Source: Actinokineospora sp. NBRC 105648
GTDB taxonomy: Bacteria > Actinomycetota > Actinomycetes > Mycobacteriales > Pseudonocardiaceae
Assembly: GCF_030269645.1 (NCBI RefSeq)
Contig: NZ_BSTR01000014.1
Coordinates: 1 to 64,000 of the forward strand
Direction of reading: 5' to 3'
Length of the DNA stretch: 64,000 bases
Shown: positions 56,746 through 64,000 of the stretch, in pieces
Position numbering within the stretch: position 1 is the first letter of the stretch
Layout of the letters: the number at the start of each line of letters is the position of its first letter
The notes under the pieces: generated by a model
The model's database searches: none
Told to the model about the DNA's origin: nothing
Seen by the model: only the letters and a program-made list of their open reading frames with translations
Position numbers and translations under genes: made by a program

Positions 56746-59351
56746 TGCGCTGGCCGTTCCGTCACCGGCACCCCTCCGCACCCGCGACGCCCGCGGTGGG
56801 CAGTCCCGGGGTGGGCAGTCCTGCAGTGGGCAGTCCCACGGTGGACAACCCCGCGGTGAGCAGTGCCGTAGTGGACAACCCCGCGATGGGCGGTCTCGTG
56901 GCGGACAACCCTGCGGTGAACAACCCCGGGGTGGCCATCATGGCCGGGGGCGCCGCGGTCGCGGGTACCTCGACCGCGGCCGCCTCGGCAGGGAGCCCGT
57001 CGGCTGGCGCTGCCCCGACTGTCGGCGCCTCCGCGACATCCGCGAACCCTCGGCCGGATCCCGCTCCACCGGCCACTGGCGCGCCTGCGCGGCCGGGGCG
57101 GGACTGGGTCCTGGTCACCCCGCTGCGCCCGACGATCGCCGTCCGCGCCCCGCTGATCGTCCGGCGACCACCCCTGGGCCCACCCCTGCCCGGCGCCCGA
57201 ACGGTGAGCCCGGCCTTGGTCGATCCAGCGGTCGGTCGGGTCGAGGGCCTGGTCACCGCTTACCCCGCCCCGAACCCCGCCGACGGCCCGGGCGACACCA
57301 GGGCAAGCGCGCCGACCCCGACCCTGCCCCCGCCGGTGACCCCGGCTCCGAACTCGACCTCGACCGCCGCCCCGCCCACGACCCCGGCTCGCACTTCCGC
57401 CTCAGCCCTGCCGCCGACCTCGGCTCCGGCTCGCACCTCTGCCCCAGCCCAGCCGCCGACCTCGACCGTGGCTGAGCCCCCACCCCGCACCGCGAGCCGA
57501 TCTCCCGAGCCGCCTCAACCGTTCGTAGACCCAGTCCGGCTTACGGTCCCCAAGCCATCCGGGTCACCCGAGCGCGGCCCCGCCTCGACCCTCTCGCCCC
57601 CTGGTGCCGTCCGCCCGGTCGTCGAGCCGAGCGCTGGAGATCCCCGCACACCCACCCCGCTCACACACCCGACAGTCCCGGCGAGCTCCTCTTCACTCGC
57701 GAGCCCGCCCAGCGATGATCACCCCACCACCGCCGACCGGCCGCCGTCGATCGCGCCCACCAGTGATCACCCGGCCACCCACCCCACATCGCCCACCCCC
57801 GCAAGCGACCCCTCAGCCGATCACCCCTCAGCTGATCACCACGCCCCCAACACCCCCTCGGCGCGTCCCACCCCCGCAACCCCCAGCCCCTCGGCGGACA
57901 CCGCTCCCCGCGCCACACCGCGGATTTCGACCCCCCACCCCCCTCAGGGCATCCCCCACCCTCCCTGGGGGGCGGCCCAAGCCCATCTTACCAAGGGGGA
58001 CGCGCCGATCGGTCCGGCTGACAACCGCCTGTGGACAACTAAGCCACTAGTCCACAGGCCCACCAGGGAAACGGCCCCGGACCCGCGAAAGTTCACTGAG
58101 GCGAGTGACGAGTTCGTTGGGGCCGCGCGGGTCCCGGCGGAGCCGCACCGGGCGCCCGGCTGGATGCGGTACGTGCCCGAGTGGGTCACCCAGCAGCAGC
58201 CCGCCGAGCCCGCGCCGCCACCGGCTCCCATGCCCGCGCGCGGGTTCCAGCGGCCGTCGGTGGGGCAGACGCGCAAACTCGGCCTGGGCGCGCCGATCCC
58301 GCCCGACGCGGTGCCCCCGGGTCGGCCGCCGCCGGACCTGGTCGACGCCATGCGTGCCCGGCACAACATCGACGTCGCCGACGTCCCCGTGCACCGCGGT
58401 CCCCGGGTCGCCGAGGAGGCGCGGGTTCGCGGCGCCCGGGCGTTCGCTGCGGGCGGGGCGGTCTACCTCCCCGACAACGCCGCCCCCGGACTCCTTGCCC
58501 ACGAACTCGTGCACGCTATCCAGCAGCGCAAGTTCGGCGCGTCCCTCCCGGCGGAGGACACGCCCGCGGGCCGCGCGCTCGAGGCCGAAGCGGTCGCCGC
58601 CGAACAACACCACCCGCACGCGGATGTCCGAACAGCACAGTCGACAGTGGACATCCAGGGCCCCGTGCAGCGCGCACCCCTGGCGCCGGAGAACTCCAAG
58701 TTCGAGCCGGCGGAGCGCGAAGAGGTCAGTCGCATCGCCGAGCACGAGGCGCGGGTCGTCGTGGAGGAGTGGACCAACCCGGTCCTCGCCCGCCAGCGCG
58801 AGGAGCAACCCCGCCAGGACCGCGACGAACGCAGGCGCGAACTGCAGGCCGAGGCACTCGATGAAGTCCGCGAGGAGAGCGCCGCCGGGGACGCGGGACC
58901 CACCGAGCTCACCGACGTCCAGCAGGAGCGCATCGAGCGCAGGCTCGACTACGAGGAGCAGACCAGGACCAGGCAGGTCCGGTCGCACTACGCGATCGCC
59001 GCCGGGTACACCAGGGCCGAGCAGGCCAGAGCAGAGCACACGGCGGCGCAAACCAGGGCCGAGGACTCCGGCAAGGACGACCGCGACGTCTTCGCCAAGA
59101 TCGGCATCACCACCGCTGACTTCAAGGAGTCACTCGACCCCGACACCTGGTTCGAGCCGACCGGCCCCGACCAGATGCACGCCGACGCCGACACCCGCGC
59201 GCACGGCAGGCGCGGCGGCGGCGAGATCGACCTCGACCGGATCGACCTCGACGAGCTGTCCACCCGGCTCTACGACCGGTTGCGCAGCAGGCTCCGGCTG
59301 GAGCTCCTGATCGACCGTGAGCGGGCGGGCCTGCTCACCGACTTCCGTTAG
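56745..59351 (+). CDS. DUF4157 (eCIS core) protein with long disordered N-terminus
   Basis: 868 residues. About the first 470 residues are Pro/Ala/Ser/Thr-rich and disordered, beginning with degenerate short repeats (AVGSP, TVDNP, AVNNP types) near residues 14-60. The DUF4157 domain follows, with HELVH at residues 586-590, an HExxH zinc-protease-like motif in LPDNAAPGLLAHELVHAIQQRKFG. The C-terminal part is strongly charged and helical. DUF4157 proteins are near-universal in eCIS loci, though their job is unclear. The repeats suggest a flexible linker. Confidence 0.85.
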   Translation: MRWPFRHRHPSAPATPAVGSPGVGSPAVGSPTVDNPAVSSAVVDNPAMGGLVADNPAVNNPGVAIMAGGAAVAGTSTAAASAGSPSAGAAPTVGASATSANPRPDPAPPATGAPARPGRDWVLVTPLRPTIAVRAPLIVRRPPLGPPLPGARTVSPALVDPAVGRVEGLVTAYPAPNPADGPGDTRASAPTPTLPPPVTPAPNSTSTAAPPTTPARTSASALPPTSAPARTSAPAQPPTSTVAEPPPRTASRSPEPPQPFVDPVRLTVPKPSGSPERGPASTLSPPGAVRPVVEPSAGDPRTPTPLTHPTVPASSSSLASPPSDDHPTTADRPPSIAPTSDHPATHPTSPTPASDPSADHPSADHHAPNTPSARPTPATPSPSADTAPRATPRISTPHPPQGIPHPPWGAAQAHLTKGDAPIGPADNRLWTTKPLVHRPTRETAPDPRKFTEASDEFVGAARVPAEPHRAPGWMRYVPEWVTQQQPAEPAPPPAPMPARGFQRPSVGQTRKLGLGAPIPPDAVPPGRPPPDLVDAMRARHNIDVADVPVHRGPRVAEEARVRGARAFAAGGAVYLPDNAAPGLLAHELVHAIQQRKFGASLPAEDTPAGRALEAEAVAAEQHHPHADVRTAQSTVDIQGPVQRAPLAPENSKFEPAEREEVSRIAEHEARVVVEEWTNPVLARQREEQPRQDRDERRRELQAEALDEVREESAAGDAGPTELTDVQQERIERRLDYEEQTRTRQVRSHYAIAAGYTRAEQARAEHTAAQTRAEDSGKDDRDVFAKIGITTADFKESLDPDTWFEPTGPDQMHADADTRAHGRRGGGEIDLDRIDLDELSTRLYDRLRSRLRLELLIDRERAGLLTDFR

Positions 59352-59359
59352 GAGGCACC

Positions 59360-59824
59360 GTGCTCAGCGACAGCAGCAAGATCGGCCTGAGCAACCGGTT
59401 CGTGGTCGTCGTGCAGAACATGGAGAAGTACAACCTCGGCAGCTGGACCAAGGCCGAGGGCCTCGACGTCAGCTGGGACGTCGCCGAGTACCGCTCCGGC
59501 GACGGCGGCAACGACCGGTTCTACTTCCCCGGCAACACCAAGTACAACAACGTCAAGCTCTCCCGCGCGGTCTCCGACGAGACCACCGCGGTGCGCGACT
59601 GGCTGAACAAGAACTCCTGGGACCACAAGCTCTACGTCGGCACGATCAAGCTGCACACCTCGCTGTTCGACGACGGCGCGATCACCGAGTGGGAGCTGCG
59701 CGACGTGATCCCGGTCAAGTGGGCGATCACCACCATGGACGCGGGCGCCAGCCAGGTCGCCATCGAGACCCTCGAGCTGGCCCACCGCGGCTTCCTCGAG
59801 GACCAGCGCAGGCTCCCGGTCTAG
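59360..59824 (+). CDS. Tube-related protein (gp19 family, Pvc5-like)
   Basis: 154 residues from GTG 59360, preceded by AGGAGG. RFVVVVQNMEKYNLGSWTKAEGLDVSWDVAEYRSGDGGNDRFYFPGNTKYNNVKLSRAV and the end VAIETLELAHRGFL match the gp19-type fold. In Pvc/Afp particles the related proteins form the first tube rings joining spike hub and tube, which is likely here because it lies beside the LysM and spike genes. Confidence 0.88.
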   Translation: MLSDSSKIGLSNRFVVVVQNMEKYNLGSWTKAEGLDVSWDVAEYRSGDGGNDRFYFPGNTKYNNVKLSRAVSDETTAVRDWLNKNSWDHKLYVGTIKLHTSLFDDGAITEWELRDVIPVKWAITTMDAGASQVAIETLELAHRGFLEDQRRLPV

Positions 59825-59833
59825 GGCGCGGAC

Positions 59834-60292
59834 ATGGTCGCACTGCACAGCTTCGAGACGATGCTCGCCCTCACCACCCGGTTCCACGTCACCGTCGACG
59901 GGGTGGACCTCGGCGGCTGGGCCCGCTGCCAGGGGTTGCAGGTGAAGTTCAACCCGGAGGTGGTCAAGGAGGGCGGGAACTACCACTACGAGGCGATCCT
60001 GCCCGGCCAGATCCAGTACCCGAACGTCATCCTGGCCCGGGCGATGAACGCCACCGACACCGCCAAGGTGCAGGCCTGGCTGCGCGACCGCGCCGCGGAG
60101 TGGGTCGACGCGATGAGCAGCGGCGGCGGGGGGACGGCGCAGATCAAGCTGTTCGACGCGCGCGCGGGCGTGGTGGCCACCTGGTCGCTGCGCAACGTCT
60201 ACCCGGCCACCTGGAAGGGCCCGGACCTCGACGCGATGACCATGGGGATCGCCACCGAGACCCTGGAGCTGGCGCACGAGGGATTCCTGTGA
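59834..60292 (+). CDS. Tube-related adaptor protein (gp19 family)
   Basis: 152 residues. TTRFHVTVDGVDLGGWARCQGLQVKFNPEVVKEGG and the end IATETLELAHEGFL are shared with the preceding protein, so the two are paralogues. It probably forms another adaptor ring between hub and tube. It starts at ATG 59834, 9 bp after the previous stop, and is followed 10 bp later by the LysM gene. Confidence 0.88.
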   Translation: MVALHSFETMLALTTRFHVTVDGVDLGGWARCQGLQVKFNPEVVKEGGNYHYEAILPGQIQYPNVILARAMNATDTAKVQAWLRDRAAEWVDAMSSGGGGTAQIKLFDARAGVVATWSLRNVYPATWKGPDLDAMTMGIATETLELAHEGFL

Positions 60293-60302
60293 GGGGGACA
60301 CG

Positions 60303-61085
60303 ATGAGCATCTCCGCCGGATTCGCCGCCGGGGCGGGCGCCGACCTGGCCATCGGCGCCGGGATCGGCATCGCCGCGCTGGCCGGTGCCCGGGTCCCCGC
60401 CTCGCTGCGCTGCACGACCTTCCCGCACCTGGGTTTCGTGCCGTTCGACTTCAACCCCACCGACATCACCATCTCCCGGATGAGCCGCAGCGGCATCCGC
60501 GCCTCCCCGGGCGGCGGGCGCGGCACCACCGGGTCGACCAGCCAGACCACCAAGCAGGTCAAGGGCCCGGACATCACGCTGGCCAAGGTGATCTTCGAGG
60601 GGGCGACCACCAAGCTGCGCTGCGACACCCTGCTCGGCTGGATGTCGCCGGACGCGGGCTTCCTGGGGCAGCTGCTCGCCCTCACCGGGAACAACCTCAA
60701 GACCCAGCCGCCGCAGCTGACCTTCCAGTGGGGTCCGCCGATGATCGGCTTCATGTACACCGTGAAGCTGACCAAGTGCACGGTGAAGTACACCCGGTTC
60801 ACCACCGCGGGCATCCCGGTGCGCGCCGAGGTCGGCCTCACCATGGAGGAGATCCCGACGCTGCTCGGCTCGCTGCCGCAGAACCCGACCTCCGGCGGCC
60901 AGGCGGGCAGGCGCAGGCACACGGTGGCCGCGGGGGAGACGCTGCAGTCGATCGCCACCGCCAACTACGGCAACCCCGGCGCCTGGCGGCGGATCGCCGA
61001 GGTCAACGGCATCCAAGATGCCGCGCGGGTGCGCCCCGGCACCACGGTGTACCTGCCCAACGCCCACGAGCTGAGGGGCGCCTGA
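60303..61085 (+). CDS. LysM-domain hub/baseplate protein (Pvc7-like)
   Basis: 260 residues. A Gly/Ala-rich N-terminus is followed by FVPFDFNPTDITISRMSRSG, then a beta-rich region. The C-terminal LysM domain is at about residues 207-255 (RRHTVAAGETLQSIATANYGNPGAWRRIAEVNGI ... VRPGTTVYLPN). It corresponds to Afp7/Pvc7, which binds the spike base. The LysM fold here is structural in the particle rather than proof of peptidoglycan binding. The stop overlaps the spike gene by one base. Confidence 0.88.
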   Translation: MSISAGFAAGAGADLAIGAGIGIAALAGARVPASLRCTTFPHLGFVPFDFNPTDITISRMSRSGIRASPGGGRGTTGSTSQTTKQVKGPDITLAKVIFEGATTKLRCDTLLGWMSPDAGFLGQLLALTGNNLKTQPPQLTFQWGPPMIGFMYTVKLTKCTVKYTRFTTAGIPVRAEVGLTMEEIPTLLGSLPQNPTSGGQAGRRRHTVAAGETLQSIATANYGNPGAWRRIAEVNGIQDAARVRPGTTVYLPNAHELRGA

Positions 61086-63028
61086 TGCCCGGCGGGCTGC
61101 TCGGCGGCGGCCCGACCTCCGCGCTGGTCTGGCCGGGGGTCAAGATCGGCTCGCCGATCGCGCTCCCGTTGTCCCCCCTGGTGTCGCCGTGCCTGATCCG
61201 GGCCGTGGTCGACACGCACCTGCACCTGCCGGACATGTTCGAGCTGACCTTCCACGACGAGGAGGGCACGGTCATCCCGGACGCGGGCCTCGACATCGGC
61301 ACCGCCGTGGAGATCAGCGCGGGCCGCGCCGACAGCGACAGCACCACCTCGCTGATCAAGGGCGAGGTCACCTCGATCGAGGCCATCTGCCGCGACGGGC
61401 TCGTCTACTCCATCGTGCGTGGTTACGAGAAGGCGCACCGGTTGCAGCGCGCCAAGCGCACTCGCACGTTCGTCAAGATGCGCGACAGCGAGATCGCCGA
61501 GAAGGTCGCCAAGGGGGCCGGGCTGACTGTCGGCAAGGTCGACAAGACCTCCGTCGAGCACGAGCACCTGGCCCAGGTCGCGCAGACCGACTGGGAGTTC
61601 CTCACCCAGCGGGCCCGTGAGATCGGCTTCGAGACCGGTGTAGTGGGCGGGAAGTTCTTCTTCCGCAGGGCTTCCGGCCGCAAGGACGGCGGTGGCGGGA
61701 TGCTCGACGCGATGGCGAGCGCGGCGGCCGGTTTCCTCGGTCTGGGCAGCGGGAAGCTCACCTTCAAGGACAACCTGCTGACGTTCCTGCCGCGGGTGTC
61801 CGCGGCGAACATCACCCCGGACGTGGAGGTCCGGGTCTGGGACCCCAAGGGCGCCCGGGTCGCGGTCGGGACCGCGGACGTGGCCACCGGCACGGCGACG
61901 ATCGACGGCCAGGACCCGGCCGAGCTGGCGAACTCGTTCACCGACGGCCTGCTGCCGATCCCCAAACTCCCGGCCATACCGTCGATCCCGGGGTTGCCGA
62001 AGCTTGACTTCGGACTCCCGGCGAGCAACACCGCCTACCTCGTGGTCGACCGCCCGATCGCCGCGGGCGCCGCCGCGGACGCCGCCGCCGAGGAGGCCGC
62101 CAAGGGCTTGGCCGACCACGTCGCCAGCACGTTCGCCGAGGCCGAGGGGGACGCGCTGGGCGACCCGGCGCTGCAGGCCGGGGCCGAGGTGGAGATCGCG
62201 GGCGTGCCGGAGCGGTTCGCGGGCAAGTGGACGATCACCAACGCCCGGCACGTCTTCGACGCCGAGGAGGACGGCTACCACACCCGGTTCTGGGTCAGCG
62301 GGCGGCAGAACCGCAGTCTGCTCGGCCTCACCACCGGCGGCGCCAAGGCGCCGACGATGTCTGGGGTCGTGTGCGCGGTGGTCACCAACGTGGCGGACCC
62401 GGACAAGAAGGGCCGGGTGAAGGTCGCCCTGCCCTGGCTCGCGGCCAACTACGAGTCCGACTGGGCCCGGGTGGCCCACCCGGGCGCGGGCAGGCGCAGC
62501 GGGACGCTGTTCTCCCCCGAGGTCGGCGACGAGGTGCTGGTCGGCTTCGAGTTCGGCGACCCGCGCCGGCCGTATGTCCTGGGTGGACTGCTCAACGACA
62601 ACACCTCGTTCGGGCACCTGGGTTCCGCGGTCACCGGGTCCGGTGTGGTCACCCAGCGCGGGCTCGCCACGCCCGCGGGCAACCGGTTGCTGTTCACCGA
62701 CGACCTGCCGCCCGGGCCGCCGGGTGCGTTGCCGCCCACCAAGTCCACGATCGTGCTAGGCACCTCGGACGACAAGCTGGCGCTCACCATCGACCAGGTG
62801 GCGGGCACGGTCGCGCTCACCTGCAACCCGGCGCCGCCCGCGAGCCGCACCCCCGCGGGGGCGCTGACCATCGAATGCGGTGGCGCGGGCCAGATCACGA
62901 TCAAGGCCGGGGTCGGCGGGATGAAGCTGGAGACCGACGGGCAGCTCGAGCTCACCGGCAAGCTCGGCGTGAAGGTGTCCAGTCCCGCGGTGACCGAGGT
63001 CAAGGGCTCGCTGCTCAAGCTCAACTAG
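61085..63028 (+). CDS. VgrG-like spike protein (Pvc8-like)
   Basis: 647 residues. The N-terminal gp27-like hub part (about 1-390) is followed by the gp5/VgrG OB-fold region: GVVCAVVTNVADPDKKGRVKVALPWLAANYESDWARVAHPGAG and SPEVGDEVLVGFEFGDPRRPYVLGGL. The C-terminal beta-helix needle ends with the LELTGKLGVKVSSPAVTEVKGS repeats. It forms the trimeric spike that carries the PAAR tip encoded at 52987. An Ala/Glu-rich insert lies at about 315-350. Confidence 0.93.
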   Translation: MPGGLLGGGPTSALVWPGVKIGSPIALPLSPLVSPCLIRAVVDTHLHLPDMFELTFHDEEGTVIPDAGLDIGTAVEISAGRADSDSTTSLIKGEVTSIEAICRDGLVYSIVRGYEKAHRLQRAKRTRTFVKMRDSEIAEKVAKGAGLTVGKVDKTSVEHEHLAQVAQTDWEFLTQRAREIGFETGVVGGKFFFRRASGRKDGGGGMLDAMASAAAGFLGLGSGKLTFKDNLLTFLPRVSAANITPDVEVRVWDPKGARVAVGTADVATGTATIDGQDPAELANSFTDGLLPIPKLPAIPSIPGLPKLDFGLPASNTAYLVVDRPIAAGAAADAAAEEAAKGLADHVASTFAEAEGDALGDPALQAGAEVEIAGVPERFAGKWTITNARHVFDAEEDGYHTRFWVSGRQNRSLLGLTTGGAKAPTMSGVVCAVVTNVADPDKKGRVKVALPWLAANYESDWARVAHPGAGRRSGTLFSPEVGDEVLVGFEFGDPRRPYVLGGLLNDNTSFGHLGSAVTGSGVVTQRGLATPAGNRLLFTDDLPPGPPGALPPTKSTIVLGTSDDKLALTIDQVAGTVALTCNPAPPASRTPAGALTIECGGAGQITIKAGVGGMKLETDGQLELTGKLGVKVSSPAVTEVKGSLLKLN

Positions 63029-63037
63029 GAGGGTCGG

Positions 63038-63445
63038 ATGGCGCAGGACTTCGTCGGCGCGGGCTGGGCGTTCCCGCTCGGGGTCGGGCCGCAGGGCGGG
63101 ATCTCCCTGGTGCGCCGGGAGGTGGAGCTGGAGCAGGCGATGCGGCTGATCCTGGCCACCTACCCCGGCGAGCGGCCGATGCGCCCGCAGTTCGGCAGCC
63201 GCATCCGCGACTTCGTGTTCCGGCCCGCCAACCTCGAGACGGTCGCCGAGCTGTCCCAGGAGGTGCGCGACGCGCTGCTGCGCTGGGAACCGCGGGTGGA
63301 CGTCGAGGGGGTGCGGATCTCCCCGGACCCGGCCGACGGCAGCGTGCTCTACATCGACATCCAGTACCTGGTCAAGGACACCAACGACCGCCGCAACCTG
63401 GTGTTCCCGTTCTACACCATCCCCGAGGACGGGAGTGACTACTGA
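63038..63445 (+). CDS. gp25-like baseplate wedge protein (Pvc9-like)
   Basis: 135 residues. VELEQAMRLILATYPGERPMRPQFGSRIRDFVFRPANLET is the GPW_gp25 signature (the ExxR-type loop with GERPMRPxFG), and RWEPRVDVEGVRI follows. It starts sheath assembly at the baseplate. GGAGGG precedes ATG 63038, and the stop shares one base with the next ATG. Confidence 0.93.
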   Translation: MAQDFVGAGWAFPLGVGPQGGISLVRREVELEQAMRLILATYPGERPMRPQFGSRIRDFVFRPANLETVAELSQEVRDALLRWEPRVDVEGVRISPDPADGSVLYIDIQYLVKDTNDRRNLVFPFYTIPEDGSDY

Positions 63446-64000
63446 TGGCCCTGCCCACGCCCAACCTCGACGACCGCCGGTTCCAGGACCTGGTCGACGA
63501 CGCCAAGCGGATGGTGATGCTGCGCTGTCCGGAGTGGACCGACCACAACGTCTCCGACCCCGGCGTGACGCTGATCGAGACCTTCGCCTTCATGACCGAC
63601 CAGCTGCTGTTCCGGCTCAACCAGGTGCCCGACCGGCTCTACGTCAAGTTCCTGGAGATGATCGGCCTGCGGCTGGTGCCGCCGACGCCCGCGCGGGTGC
63701 CGGTGACGTTCTGGCTGTCCGCGCCCGCGATCACGCCGGTCGGCATCGCCGCGGGCACCTCGGTGGCGACCCCGCGCGACGACACCTCGGCGGCGGTGGT
63801 GTTCAGCACCGGCGCCGACCTGCGGATCATCCCGTGCGCCCTGCGCCGGGTGGCGACCGCGCCGGTGTCGGCCGACGAGCTGGCCGACGAGGTCGTCGAC
63901 CGGACCGACCAGGTCCGGATGGGGACGGCGTTCCCGGCGTTCTCGCCCGTCCCGGCGGTCGGGGAGGCCCTGCTGGTCGGGCTGACCGGCGCGGTGCCGC
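63445..64000 (+). CDS. Baseplate J-like wedge protein (Pvc11-like), 3' end outside the window
   Basis: At least 185 residues from ATG 63445, still open at the right edge. MALPTPNLDDRRFQDLVDDAKRMVMLRCPEWTDHNVSDPGVTLIETFAFMTDQLLFRLNQVPDRLYVKFLEMIGLRLVPPTPARVPVTFWLS-type sequence is typical of the large putative baseplate assembly proteins of eCIS (TIGR02243 family). The remaining baseplate, tape measure and AAA+ ATPase genes are expected downstream. Confidence 0.92.
   Translation, partial: MALPTPNLDDRRFQDLVDDAKRMVMLRCPEWTDHNVSDPGVTLIETFAFMTDQLLFRLNQVPDRLYVKFLEMIGLRLVPPTPARVPVTFWLSAPAITPVGIAAGTSVATPRDDTSAAVVFSTGADLRIIPCALRRVATAPVSADELADEVVDRTDQVRMGTAFPAFSPVPAVGEALLVGLTGAVP

Noticed and set aside
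53379-64000. Prophage
   Set aside because: Only tail, baseplate and spike functions are present, together with DUF4157, DUF4255 and DUF6760. No capsid, terminase, portal, lysis cassette or integrase is seen.

Overview
The window is very GC-rich (third codon positions almost always G or C, many GTG starts). It carries the gene order hisD-hisC-hisB ... hisH-priA ... hisF-hisI-trpE-trpC-trpB-trpA-lgt-gltB-gltD-pyk-tesB, which is the actinobacterial his/trp locus. Together with XRE/DUF397 gene pairs, DUF3558 lipoproteins, LAL-type LuxR regulators and an actinobacterial contractile injection locus, this points to a filamentous actinomycete, most likely of the Pseudonocardiales (Actinosynnema/Saccharothrix/Actinokineospora-like). 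The genus is inferred, not proven.

Layout. 1-3.6 kb: tail of an IS5-type transposase, a nitrilase-family hydrolase, a solute-binding lipoprotein and a class V aminotransferase with a TTA codon. 3.7-12.2 kb: his genes (hisD, hisC, hisB, hisH, priA) with small membrane proteins between them. SoxR, an RNA 2'-phosphotransferase, a split transketolase and a small membrane protein sit between hisB and hisH. 12.2-22.7 kb: a block of unrelated genes placed between priA and hisF (F420-type oxidoreductase, MerR, secreted hydrolase, ArsR-SRPBCC pair, PhoD, lipoprotein, inactive-looking trypsin-like protein, ABC exporter, TetR). 22.8-31 kb: hisF, hisI, TetR, trpE, trpC, trpB, trpA, Uma2 and then lgt. PriA is expected to serve both histidine and tryptophan synthesis, because no trpF is present here. 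32.5-45 kb: gltB-gltD, aminotransferase IV, DUF2461, pyk, an NB-ARC/TPR protein, tesB. 45-52 kb: regulators (XRE with DUF397, a large LAL-type LuxR protein, an ACT-GNAT acetyltransferase). 52.2-64 kb: an extracellular-type contractile injection system (eCIS). A divergent operon encodes DUF4255, PAAR and a papain-like protease. The forward operon encodes sheath, tubes, DUF6760, DUF4157, LysM hub, VgrG-like spike, gp25 and a baseplate J-like protein cut by the window edge.

The most unusual signal is non-coding. Four intergenic copies of a 141-144 bp element (14693-14836, 18777-18917, 18998-19139, 24389-24530) fold into the same two-helix hairpin, although their stem sequences differ. Stem changes are compensated on the partner arm. 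When the copies are aligned in one orientation, every internal non-Watson-Crick stem pair I found is G-T and none is A-C. That pattern is expected of a structured RNA (or a single-stranded DNA hairpin) read from one strand. Two copies have a 29-bp tandem repeat between them and the 3' end of the upstream gene. Two copies sit head to head inside a larger inverted repeat. A second notable item is the NB-ARC/TPR protein at 41803-43857, whose N-terminus carries a VQVG core like the RHIM/PP amyloid-signalling motifs.

Many genes appear to be leaderless: a TAnnnT -10 box lies 6-8 nt before the start codon. No tRNA, rRNA or CRISPR array was seen.
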